Source: Bradyrhizobium diazoefficiens
GTDB lineage: Bacteria; Pseudomonadota; Alphaproteobacteria; Rhizobiales; Xanthobacteraceae
Assembly (NCBI RefSeq): GCF_016616885.1
Contig: NZ_CP067102.1
Coordinates: 4,120,501-4,184,500, forward strand
DNA length: 64,000 nucleotides
Direction of reading: 5' to 3'
Shown: piece by piece, positions 16,845-25,037 of the stretch
Position numbering within the stretch: the first letter of the stretch is position 1
Layout: each line of letters starts with the position of its first letter
Position numbers and translations under genes: made by a program
Notes under the pieces: model-generated
What the model was told of the DNA's origin: nothing
The model's database searches: none
What the model saw: only the letters and a program-made list of their open reading frames with translations

Positions 16845-18608
16845 CTACGAGGGCAGGCGAGTAAATCCATCCGCGCTCCAGCCTTCGCTGCCGACGCCGT
16901 GATGCACAAAAAACAATCCATCTGGATCGTAGTGACGCTTGACGTCGAGCAGCCGTTGATAGTTCGGACCCCACAATGCGTTCTGCCAGTCTGACTGGAA
17001 ATAGTCGCACTCGTTGACGTACGCACCGGTGTTCGGCGCCGCGACACGCAACGCCTCCATCGCAGCGTTCACGCGGTCTCGATGGGCGTTGGCGAGAACA
17101 GGATCGGGCGTAGCAAGACCACCGAAGGTGGTCGGGCCTGAGGCTGCGATGATCGCAAGAGCGAAGGCATCGAATGCGTCCGGATGCGTCGCCGTGTTCC
17201 TTGCTTTTGCGATCACGTCCGGCGGTGCGCCGAACAAGCCCTTGTTGAGATGCAGGCCGACCGCCCAGTGGCGGCTTGCGTTGAATAGCGCGTCGACAAG
17301 GAGAGTCCGGTTCTCCGGGCTAAGAAGCGAACTCGGCAACCAGGCCGACGTGTACGCATGCCAGAAAGCGCCGACCTGCTCGCCATCGCCCTTCCACCAA
17401 TAATCGGTCCATGGCGCCCCGGAACGTCCGTCGAAGTTGGCCGCCGAGCGGGCGAACAGGCGATAAAGCCAACCGTTCCAGAAGTAGCGGGCAGGCACAC
17501 CCACGACTTCAAGCGAGTCCTTGCCGGCGTAGTCGTCCGGATTGGCGGCAAGAAAATCAATCAGGGGCTTGAAAGCGGCGCGCGCTTCGTCCGTTGTCAG
17601 GCCTTGGAAGACCATGTGAATTTCGAGGCGGTTGTCGGGATGCGCCCGAACTTGTTCACCCCAATGCGGGTTGCAGAGGCTTGTCGCGCAAAATTCGACG
17701 AAGCGGGCCAGCAGCTTGCGGTAGGCATCGTCGGAGCGGGCGCGCAACGTGGCGTTGACCGCACCGACGGATGTGGGCAGCGGATGGGTTGCGAGCGTCA
17801 GCCGTGTGGTGACGCCGAAAGTGCCGCCGCCTCCGCCCTTGAGCGCCCAAAACAGCTCCGGCTCGCGCGTTTCATTGATCACACGAATTTCGCCGTCGGC
17901 GGTCACGATCTCGGCCTCGAGCAGGCTCGCCGCCGCCGTTCCAAACCCCTTGGAAAAGTTGCCGAACCCGCCGCCTTGCACCAGACCCGCGACACCAACC
18001 GTGGTGCAGCCGCCGCCTTGAACGTATCGCCCGGCGCTGGCGGCAGCTTGGTAGGCGTGGAGCCACATGCAGCCCGCGCCCGCCGTGATAGCTGGAACCG
18101 GCTCTGAGCTTGAGCCTTGGGGAATGAAACCGTCATGAACGGTGACGGCATCCATCTTGCGGGTCCACAGCAAAAGCGAATCCGGTGCACAGGAGGCGCC
18201 AAAATAGCTGTGGCCGCGGCCTTTCACGACGAGGCGCAGATTGTGTACCTTGGCGAAGCGTACGGCCGCGACAACATCTGCCGAGCTCTCGGCCGCGACC
18301 ATGTAGGCGCTGGGCTCGGAGCGCCAGGCGTCAAGCCAGCCCGAACTTTCCGTCAGGCCTGGTTGATCGCCAATGTAGAACGGATTCGCCAGGAGCTGTT
18401 TCGCGTCAGCCGGGGCGAGGTTCGGAGGCGTCACGCGGGTGAGGCGTCCCGACGTTGCTTGATTCAGCGCCGACCAGTCCGCATCGGAGGGCCAGCCAGC
18501 CTGGTCCGGCCGCGGGCGACTGGTAAGAGCGATGCCCGCTTGCGGCTTTCCGAGTGCCGAGCCTGCGGCCAGTGAGAGAGCAGTAGCTAGAAAGTGGCGA
18601 CGGTCCAT
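16845..18608 (-). CDS. Secreted FAD-dependent oxidase with berberine-bridge (BBE) tail and bicovalent flavin site
   Basis: A 587-residue protein with an export signal (MDRRHFLATALSLAAGSALG, Tat-like RR). The FAD-binding domain (about 95-290) has GRGHSYFGASC, with His133, and QGGGCTTVGVAG, with Cys201. These match the His and Cys that bind FAD at two points in BBE-like and carbohydrate oxidases. The C-terminal BBE segment has NPHW-like and YDPDGLFFVHHG motifs. It probably oxidises a sugar or a small alcohol in the periplasm and makes hydrogen peroxide, but the substrate is unknown. The ATG at 18608 has GGAG seven bases upstream. Three 13-base direct repeats lie 169-212 bases upstream. Confidence 0.82.
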   Translation of the reverse strand: MDRRHFLATALSLAAGSALGKPQAGIALTSRPRPDQAGWPSDADWSALNQATSGRLTRVTPPNLAPADAKQLLANPFYIGDQPGLTESSGWLDAWRSEPSAYMVAAESSADVVAAVRFAKVHNLRLVVKGRGHSYFGASCAPDSLLLWTRKMDAVTVHDGFIPQGSSSEPVPAITAGAGCMWLHAYQAAASAGRYVQGGGCTTVGVAGLVQGGGFGNFSKGFGTAAASLLEAEIVTADGEIRVINETREPELFWALKGGGGGTFGVTTRLTLATHPLPTSVGAVNATLRARSDDAYRKLLARFVEFCATSLCNPHWGEQVRAHPDNRLEIHMVFQGLTTDEARAAFKPLIDFLAANPDDYAGKDSLEVVGVPARYFWNGWLYRLFARSAANFDGRSGAPWTDYWWKGDGEQVGAFWHAYTSAWLPSSLLSPENRTLLVDALFNASRHWAVGLHLNKGLFGAPPDVIAKARNTATHPDAFDAFALAIIAASGPTTFGGLATPDPVLANAHRDRVNAAMEALRVAAPNTGAYVNECDYFQSDWQNALWGPNYQRLLDVKRHYDPDGLFFVHHGVGSEGWSADGFTRLPS

Positions 18609-19315
18609 TCCGGTGCTCCAGGCGTTGCCTGACGGATTTCTCGGCAATCCTGCGCCGAAAGGCGAGCCAGGAGTGATGAGCGGGGTGTGTACGGTGATGA
18701 GGATGAGTGCGCCGTGACGAATGGCGCAGTGGGAGGGACGAAATGAAGCGATAGGTCATCGCACGCGCAAGCCAACTCAATGAGACTTGTCAATGAGACT
18801 TGGGATTTCAATGAGACTTGGGATTTCTCTAGTTCGCAGTTTCTCAATCGATCCGGCCATTGACCGTTAGTTGCCCGCAGGTTCCCGAGGCCTCAGTTTC
18901 GCGAACAGAGCGCTGCAGGGGCCGGTTGGGTCGAAAGCGCCTGGTAGCCTGCTCGTCTGGTCTGTCCGGATCGTTTCTGCTCTGCGCGCACATGAATGCA
19001 ATTGTGGCGATCGCGCGTGAGAATGTGGCGGCAATGGGGAGAAAAATTGATGCGTGAGTTCTTCGATTCTCCAATCACAGGATTGTGTGTGCGACGGTGT
19101 TGCGCGCGCACACAGCGCATCTCGTGCGGAAGACATTGGAACTGCTGAATAGTCTTGTTTCAAAGGGTTTCCTGAATGCGCTGCTAAACTTTCATTAATG
19201 AAGCGCTGGCCTTTGGAGCGAACTGTTGCGTCAAGGTTACAGCAATTCCGTCGCCGGCTGTTATGACGTTCGCGATGGCCCGGGGGCCTAACGACGAAAC
19301 TGGAACGGGATTCAA
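18609..19315. other. Non-coding gap between the FAD oxidase and the porin-like gene
   Basis: About 700 bases with divergent regulatory regions. It contains the three direct repeats at 18777-18820, an imperfect GTGTGCG/CGCACAC inverted repeat near 19085-19117, and a 10-base palindrome TCATTAATGA near 19192. The open frames here have no family features and poor starts. No RNA gene was recognised. Confidence 0.5.
18777..18820. repeat. Three direct repeats of a 13-base unit
   Basis: The unit TCAATGAGACTTG occurs at 18777-18789, 18790-18802 and 18808-18820. Copies two and three are each followed by GGATTT. They lie upstream of the minus-strand FAD oxidase and could be binding sites of a regulator. 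Confidence 0.85.
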
Positions 19316-20035
19316 ATGAACAAGAATTTGTTGCTTGCTGCTGTGAGCCTCGTCGCGATCAGCGCGACCGCACCGGCGCTGGCTGCTGACCTCGCTGCGC
19401 GGCCTTACACCAAGGCGCCCGCGATGATCGCGACCGTCTATGACTGGAGCGGCTTCTACATCGGTATCAACGGCGGCGGTGCTTCCGCTCACACGACCTG
19501 GGATCAGCGCGCTCCGCTGGTTGGCGGCGAAGGTTCCCACAACGCCACGGGCGGCACGGTCGGTGGCCAGGTCGGCTATCGCTGGCAGTCGGCGCAGTGG
19601 GTGTTCGGCCTGGAAGGCCAGGGCAACTGGGCTGACTTCTCGGGCGACAACCTCAGCGCGCTCACCGGCTTCACCAATCGCTCGAAGATCGATTCGTTTG
19701 GTCTGATCACCGGTCAGGTCGGCTACGCCTGGAACAACGTCCTGCTCTACGTGAAGGGTGGTGCGGCTGTGGTTGGCACCAAGAACGAGCTCCGCGTTGC
19801 CGGCGTGACCGCTGCTTCCGTCAGCGACACCCGTTGGGGCGGCACCGTCGGTGCGGGTCTCGAGGTCGGCTTCGCTCCGAACTGGTCGGTTGGCGTCGAG
19901 TACAACCACATCTTCCTGTCGGACAAGGACATCACCTTCACCGGCATTCAGACCGATCGCGTCCGCCAGGACGTCGACATGGGCCTCGTCCGCCTGAACT
20001 ACAAGTTCGGCGGCCCGATCCTCGCCAAGTACTGA
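19316..20035 (+). CDS. Outer-membrane beta-barrel protein (Omp25/Omp31-like porin family)
   Basis: A 239-residue protein. The signal peptide ends ALA|ADLAARPY, then comes the family motif DWSGFYIGINGGG, followed by eight-strand barrel features with VGGQVGYRWQ, GLEGQGNWAD and TGQVGYAWNNVLLYVKGGAA. It ends VRLNYKFGGPILAKY with an aromatic terminal residue. Members are abundant small surface barrels in Rhizobiales, with multiple paralogs per genome. The role is structural or porin-like. The stop is followed by a strong terminator, so it is a single-gene unit. A GGAACGGGA sequence precedes the ATG. Confidence 0.9.
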   Translation: MNKNLLLAAVSLVAISATAPALAADLAARPYTKAPAMIATVYDWSGFYIGINGGGASAHTTWDQRAPLVGGEGSHNATGGTVGGQVGYRWQSAQWVFGLEGQGNWADFSGDNLSALTGFTNRSKIDSFGLITGQVGYAWNNVLLYVKGGAAVVGTKNELRVAGVTAASVSDTRWGGTVGAGLEVGFAPNWSVGVEYNHIFLSDKDITFTGIQTDRVRQDVDMGLVRLNYKFGGPILAKY

Positions 20036-20077
20036 GCAAAGTACTGAGACTGATCGCTCGTTTCGAGCGATCGTCGA

Positions 20078-20107
20078 AAGCCCCGGCCTTGCGCCGGGGC
20101 TTTTTTA
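20078..20107 (+). terminator. Rho-independent terminator of the porin-like gene
   Basis: Ten-base-pair stem AAGCCCCGGC/GCCGGGGCTT (20078-20087 with 20093-20102) and a run of T. A second perfect hairpin of nine base pairs with a three-base loop lies just before it at 20052-20072. Confidence 0.9.
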
Positions 20108-20158
20108 TTATGTGAATTCAGCAAGTTAACCATTCCATTTTGAAGCGGTTGAGTTTGC

Positions 20159-20187
20159 TTGACTCCTGAGAACGAAATGAGAACAAT
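20159..20187 (+). promoter_or_regulatory. Predicted promoter of the small SOS membrane-protein gene
   Basis: TTGACT at 20159-20164, a 17-base spacer, and AACAAT at 20182-20187. The -35 is five of six to consensus. The LexA box begins on the next base, over the expected start of transcription. Confidence 0.6.
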
Positions 20188-20202
20188 GTTCTTCATACGT
20201 TC
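20188..20202 (+). promoter_or_regulatory. LexA box
   Basis: GTTC-TTCATAC-GTTC, an exact GTTC-N7-GTTC match to the alphaproteobacterial LexA site. It directly follows the -10 element and ends 17 bases before the ATG at 20220. Bound LexA would block transcription initiation. The same motif occurs upstream of lexA in this window (62996-63010). Confidence 0.85.
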
Positions 20203-20219
20203 TAGTGATGGAGCAAGCC

Positions 20220-20318
20220 ATGTTCAGGATTTTCGTGGAAGAAGCCGCTGCACTGACGTCGATCGCGCTGTTCGTCGGGATGATCGCGATCTGGGCCCAA
20301 GTCATTCCACAGCTCTAG
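20220..20318 (+). CDS. Small membrane protein of 32 residues, predicted SOS-induced
   Basis: The frame encodes MFRIFVEEAAALTSIALF followed by VGMIAIWAQVIPQL: a short amphipathic start with two Glu, then one predicted membrane helix (about residues 10-28). GGAG at 20210-20213 lies six bases before the ATG, an ideal site. An in-frame ATG at 20208 would give 36 residues but lacks a ribosome site. Promoter, LexA box, ribosome site and stop form a complete unit after the porin terminator. Caulobacter SidA is a LexA-controlled inner-membrane peptide of similar size that blocks cell division, so this is a candidate functional counterpart. I cannot claim sequence homology. dnaE starts 183 bases downstream. 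Confidence 0.75.
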   Translation: MFRIFVEEAAALTSIALFVGMIAIWAQVIPQL

Positions 20319-20500
20319 CCGGCCGGGCCCTTGTCGGGCGCCTTGGGGAAAAGCGGAATGAGGCGGCCGATCAGACGCTGCGGCGTGGACTCTGGCGCGA
20401 CGACACCCCACCATTGTGAGGCGAGTCGGCCGGGCGAGTGCAGGATGCCTCCACCGCCGGCAACCGCTCCAACCCATCTGCAAGAGGCCGTCACGCGACC

Positions 20501-23500
20501 ATGCCGAGCGCCGGATTTGTCCACCTTCACGTTCACTCGGCCTATTCGCTGCTCAAGGGCTCGATCAAGATCGCCAAGCTCGCCGAGCTCGCAAAGAAGG
20601 ACCACCAGCCGGCGCTGGCGCTGACCGACACCGACAATCTGTTCGGTGCGCTCGAATTCTCAGACAAGATGGCGGGTTCCGGCATCCAGCCGATCGTCGG
20701 CTGCGAGCTCGCGATCGATTTCGGCGACCAGGATCCCAATGCGCGCAACGCGCTTCCGCCTTCGCGCGTGGTGCTGCTGGCAGCGCAAGAGCGCGGCTAT
20801 CGCAGCCTGATGCGGCTGAATTCGCGCGCGTTCCTCGAATCGCCCGACAGCCACGCGCCGTTCATCAAGTTCGACTGGTTCGACGGCGAGACCGAAGGCC
20901 TGATCGCGCTGACCGGCGGCCCGGACGGGCCGATCTCGCTCGCGCTGGCGGCGGGGCAGGCCGAGATCGCGGCCACGCGTTGCGAGCGTCTCGCCGGCCT
21001 GTTCGGCGACCGCCTCTATGTCGAATTGCAGCGGCACAACATCGACAAGGAGCGGCGCGTCGAGAGCGGACTGATCGACATCGCTTATGCCAAAGGGCTG
21101 CCGCTGGTCGCGACCAACGAGCCGTATTTCGCCGCGACCGACGATTACGAGGCGCATGACGCGCTGCTCTGCATCGCCGGCGGGCGGCTGATCGCGGAGA
21201 CCGAGCGCGAGCAGCTCACGCCCGATCACCGCTTCAAGACCCGCGCCGAGATGGCGGTGCTGTTTGCCGACATTCCGGAGGCGCTGGCCTCGACGGTCGA
21301 GATCGCCGAGCGCTGCTCGTTCCGCCCGATGACGCGCAAGCCGATTCTGCCGTTCTTCACTGTCGGTGCCGCCGGCAGCTCCGATGCGGCTGCGGTCGAG
21401 GCGGCCGAGCTGAAGCGGCAGGCGGAGGAGGGGCTCGCCAATCGCCTGCACGTGCACGGCTTGTCGCAGGGCACGACAGACGAAGACTATTCCAAGCGGC
21501 TGGCGTTCGAGCTCGACGTCATCATGCGCATGAAATACGCGGGCTACTTCCTGATCGTGTCCGACTTCATCAAATGGGCGAAGAGCCAGGGCATTCCGGT
21601 CGGGCCGGGCCGCGGCTCCGGCGCAGGCTCGCTGGTCGCGTGGGCGCTGACCATCACCGATCTCGACCCGATCAAGTTCGGCCTGCTGTTCGAACGCTTC
21701 CTCAATCCCGAGCGCGTCTCGATGCCGGACTTCGACATCGACTTCTGCCAGGACCGCCGCGGCGAGGTGATCAAGTACGTGCAGGAGCGCTACGGTCGTG
21801 ACCAGGTCGCGCAGATCATCACCTTCGGTACGCTGCAGGCGCGCGGCGTGCTGCGCGACGTCGGCCGCGTGCTGCAAATGCCGTACGGGCAGGTCGACAA
21901 GCTCACGAAATTGGTGCCGCAGAATCCGGCCGCGCCGGTAACGCTGGCGGCTGCGATCGAGAGCGAGCCGAAACTTCAGGCGTTCCGCGACGAAGACCCG
22001 GTGGTGGCGCGCGCCTTCGACATCGCGCAGCGCCTCGAGGGCCTGACCCGGCATGCCTCGACGCACGCGGCCGGCATCGTGATCGGCGATCGCCCCTTGA
22101 GCGAACTCGTGCCGATGTACCGCGATCCGAAGTCGGACATGCCGGTGACCCAGTTCAACATGAAATGGGTCGAGCCGGCCGGCCTCGTCAAGTTCGACTT
22201 TCTCGGCCTGAAGACGCTGACCGTGTTGGACGTCGCGTGCAAACTGCTCAAGCCGCGCGACATCCATGTCGATCTCGCGACGCTGCCGATCGACGATGCC
22301 GAGAGCTATCAGATGCTGGCCCGCGGCGAGGTGGTCGGCGTGTTCCAGGTTGAAAGCCAGGGCATGCGGCGCGCGCTGGTCGACATGCGTCCCGACCGTT
22401 TCGAGGACATCATCGCGCTGGTTGCGCTGTATCGCCCGGGCCCGATGGCGAACATCCCGACCTATTGTGCGCGCAAGCACGGCGACGAGGAGCCGGAATA
22501 CCTCCATCCCGTGCTCGAGCCGATTCTGAAGGAGACCTTCGGCGTCATCATCTATCAGGAACAGGTGATGCAGATCGCGCAGGTGATGTCGGGCTATTCG
22601 CTCGGCGACGCCGACCTGTTACGCCGCGCCATGGGCAAGAAGATCCGCGCCGAGATGGACAAGCAGCGCGATATCTTCGTCGCCGGCGCGGTGAAAAACG
22701 GCGTGCCGAAGGGGCAGGCCGAGACCATCTTCGAGCTGCTCGCTAAGTTCGCCGACTACGGCTTCAACAAGAGCCACGCGGCGGCCTATGCGCTGGTGTC
22801 CTACCACACCGCCTACATGAAGGCGCACTATCCGGTGGAGTTCATCGCAGCGTCGATGACGCTCGATCTCAACAACACCGACAAGCTCTCCGAATTCCGC
22901 TCCGAGGCGCAGCGCCTCGGCATCAAGGTCGAGCCGCCGAACATCAACCGCTCAGGTGCGACCTTCGAGGTCGGCGACAAGGTCATCTACTACGCACTCG
23001 CCGCGCTCAAGGGCGTCGGCATCCAGGCCATCGAGCAGATCATCGAGGAGCGGACCAAGCGGGGGCTGTTCACCTCGCTCGCCGACTTCGCCGCGCGCGT
23101 CAATCCGCGTGCGGTCAACAAGCGCATCATCGAAAGTCTCGCCGCCGCCGGCGCGTTCGACACGCTGGAGCCGAACCGGGCGCGGGTCTTCGCCGGCGCG
23201 GACTCGATCCTGGCCGCCTGCCAGCGCGCGCATCAGGCCGAGACCATCGGCCAGAACGACATGTTCGGCATGTCGGCGGACGCGCCGACCATCATGCTGC
23301 CGCAGATCGAGCCGTGGCTGCCGGCCGAGCGGCTGCGCCGCGAATATGACGCGATCGGCTTCTTCCTGTCGGGCCATCCGCTCGACGATTACGCCACCGT
23401 GCTGAAGCGGTTGCGGGTGCAGAGCTGGGCGGAATTTTCGCGCGCGGTGAAGACCGGTGCCACCGCCGGCAAGGTGGCGGCCACCGTGGTGTCGCGCATG

Positions 23501-24004
23501 GAGCGGCGCACCAAGACCGGCAACAAGATGGGCATCATGGGCCTGTCCGATCCCACCGGCCACTTCGAGGCCGTGCTGTTTTCCGAAGGCCTTGCGCAGT
23601 ATCGCGACGTGCTGGAGCCCGGCGCCGCGGTGCTGCTCCAGCTCGGCGCCGAGCTCCAGGGCGAGGATGTCCGCGCCCGCGTGCTGCATGCCGAGCCGCT
23701 GGATGACGCCGCGGCCAAGACGCAGAAAGGCCTGCGCATCTTCGTGCGTGACACCAAGCCGCTGGACTCGATCGCCAAGCGCCTGGCCGGACCGGAGGCC
23801 GCAGGCGCGAACGGCGCCACGCCAAGGATCGGCAGCCCCGGCATCGCGCCGCGCTCCAACGGCGACGGCGAGGTCTCGCTGGTGATGATGCTCGACCTCG
23901 AGACCGAGGTCGAGATGAAGCTGCCCGGCCGCTTCAAGGTCTCGCCGCAGATCGCCGGCGCCATCAAGGCGGTCGCCGGCGTGGTGGACGTGCAGCAGAT
24001 CTAG
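20501..24004 (+). CDS. dnaE: DNA polymerase III alpha subunit (DnaE1)
   Basis: A 1,167-residue replicative polymerase. The N-terminal PHP domain starts FVHLHVHSAYSLLKGS. The polymerase core has GPGRGSGAGSLVAWAL and the catalytic PDFDIDFCQ Asp motif (about residues 400-420). Helix-hairpin-helix follows (AALKGVGIQAIEQII), and the C-terminal OB-fold region covers about 1000-1075. The PHP start and full length mark DnaE1 rather than the SOS polymerase DnaE2/ImuC. The start at 20501 fits the family N terminus; an in-frame GTG at 20438 is possible. It lies downstream of the small SOS gene with no clear terminator between, so some SOS read-through into dnaE is conceivable. Confidence 0.96.
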   Translation: MPSAGFVHLHVHSAYSLLKGSIKIAKLAELAKKDHQPALALTDTDNLFGALEFSDKMAGSGIQPIVGCELAIDFGDQDPNARNALPPSRVVLLAAQERGYRSLMRLNSRAFLESPDSHAPFIKFDWFDGETEGLIALTGGPDGPISLALAAGQAEIAATRCERLAGLFGDRLYVELQRHNIDKERRVESGLIDIAYAKGLPLVATNEPYFAATDDYEAHDALLCIAGGRLIAETEREQLTPDHRFKTRAEMAVLFADIPEALASTVEIAERCSFRPMTRKPILPFFTVGAAGSSDAAAVEAAELKRQAEEGLANRLHVHGLSQGTTDEDYSKRLAFELDVIMRMKYAGYFLIVSDFIKWAKSQGIPVGPGRGSGAGSLVAWALTITDLDPIKFGLLFERFLNPERVSMPDFDIDFCQDRRGEVIKYVQERYGRDQVAQIITFGTLQARGVLRDVGRVLQMPYGQVDKLTKLVPQNPAAPVTLAAAIESEPKLQAFRDEDPVVARAFDIAQRLEGLTRHASTHAAGIVIGDRPLSELVPMYRDPKSDMPVTQFNMKWVEPAGLVKFDFLGLKTLTVLDVACKLLKPRDIHVDLATLPIDDAESYQMLARGEVVGVFQVESQGMRRALVDMRPDRFEDIIALVALYRPGPMANIPTYCARKHGDEEPEYLHPVLEPILKETFGVIIYQEQVMQIAQVMSGYSLGDADLLRRAMGKKIRAEMDKQRDIFVAGAVKNGVPKGQAETIFELLAKFADYGFNKSHAAAYALVSYHTAYMKAHYPVEFIAASMTLDLNNTDKLSEFRSEAQRLGIKVEPPNINRSGATFEVGDKVIYYALAALKGVGIQAIEQIIEERTKRGLFTSLADFAARVNPRAVNKRIIESLAAAGAFDTLEPNRARVFAGADSILAACQRAHQAETIGQNDMFGMSADAPTIMLPQIEPWLPAERLRREYDAIGFFLSGHPLDDYATVLKRLRVQSWAEFSRAVKTGATAGKVAATVVSRMERRTKTGNKMGIMGLSDPTGHFEAVLFSEGLAQYRDVLEPGAAVLLQLGAELQGEDVRARVLHAEPLDDAAAKTQKGLRIFVRDTKPLDSIAKRLAGPEAAGANGATPRIGSPGIAPRSNGDGEVSLVMMLDLETEVEMKLPGRFKVSPQIAGAIKAVAGVVDVQQI

Positions 24005-24131
24005 CGCCGGCTGCCGCGAACGGCACCACGTGCAACGGATGTGGTGGTCTCGTCCTGCAATCTCGGCTATGATCGGCCGCGATAGCGCTCATTGATGAGG
24101 GCGCGTCCGTCGCGCCGGGGGGGAGCGGGAC

Positions 24132-24872
24132 ATGTGCGATCAGTGCTCTGAAGTCATGCCTGACAGACTGGCGCCATCGCGGCGGTCTGCGATGCTGCTG
24201 ACGGCCTCGGCGCTCAGCGTCGTCTTCGCCGGCCGAGCTCTTGCCAAGGAAACCAAGCCGCCGCCCAAACCGCAGAACGTGCTGTCGCCGGATGCGGCGC
24301 TGAAGCGGCTGCTGGAGGGCAATGCGCGCTACGTCGACGGCGTGTCGCGGCGCCACGACTTCAAGCACGAGCGCGAGGCGCTGGCCAGCGGGCAGAATCC
24401 GTTCGCGGCGGTGCTGAGCTGCGCCGACTCGCGCATCGCGCCGGAATATGCCTTCGACACCGGCCGCGGCGATCTCTTCGTCTGCCGCGTCGCCGGCAAT
24501 TTCGCCGGCACCGAGACCGTCGCCAGCATGGAATATGCGGTCGCCGTGCTCGGCACGCCGCTGATCCTCGTGCTCGGCCATGATGCGTGCGGTGCGGTCG
24601 ATGCCACGCTGAAGGCGCTCAAGGACAACACATCGCCGCCGGGACACATTCCCTCGCTGGTCGATGCGATTGCGCCCGCCGCGAAGGCTGCGATGCAGCA
24701 GGGCGGGGAGGTGCTCGACAAGGCGACCCGGCAGAACGTGATCGACAATGTCGCGAAGCTGAAGTCGGCCGCGCCGATCCTCAGTGCAGCTGTGGAACAG
24801 GGCAAGCTGAAAATCGTCGGTGGCATCTACCGGCTCACGACGGGAACGGTGGAGCTGATCGCGCAGGGCTGA
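24132..24872 (+). CDS. Periplasmic beta-carbonic anhydrase
   Basis: Interconverts carbon dioxide and bicarbonate. The 246-residue protein has an export signal with paired Arg (SRRSAMLLTASALSVVFAGRALA). The zinc ligands are visible as Cys97 in SCADSR, His150 and Cys153 in GHDACGAV, with the Asp99-Arg101 dyad. This is the complete beta-class active site. The exported form suggests a role in CO2 or bicarbonate supply in the periplasm. It is transcribed in the same direction as dnaE but separated by 127 bases. Confidence 0.92.
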   Translation: MCDQCSEVMPDRLAPSRRSAMLLTASALSVVFAGRALAKETKPPPKPQNVLSPDAALKRLLEGNARYVDGVSRRHDFKHEREALASGQNPFAAVLSCADSRIAPEYAFDTGRGDLFVCRVAGNFAGTETVASMEYAVAVLGTPLILVLGHDACGAVDATLKALKDNTSPPGHIPSLVDAIAPAAKAAMQQGGEVLDKATRQNVIDNVAKLKSAAPILSAAVEQGKLKIVGGIYRLTTGTVELIAQG

Positions 24873-25037
24873 GGCTTGCGCCAAAAGGCCGAGGCTTACG
24901 CGGAGCTGACAGGAGAGGTCGGGGCAGGCGGACGCCACGCAGCCGCCTCAATCCGAGCCTTTCGTTCAACTGCCGTTCAGCCGGCCGCGCGTCTCATGCG
25001 TGCTGGCACCTCAACAACAATAACGGGCAAGCAAGCC

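Noticed and set aside
18844..19163. Minus-strand open frames in the gap before the porin-like gene
   Set aside because: Composition is Arg/Cys-rich and unordered, starts lack ribosome sites, and the frames overlap each other.
20501..24004. dnaE as the SOS polymerase DnaE2/ImuC because of the LexA box upstream
   Set aside because: The PHP start FVHLHVHSAYSLLKGS and the 1,167-residue length are those of DnaE1, and no imuA or imuB lies nearby.
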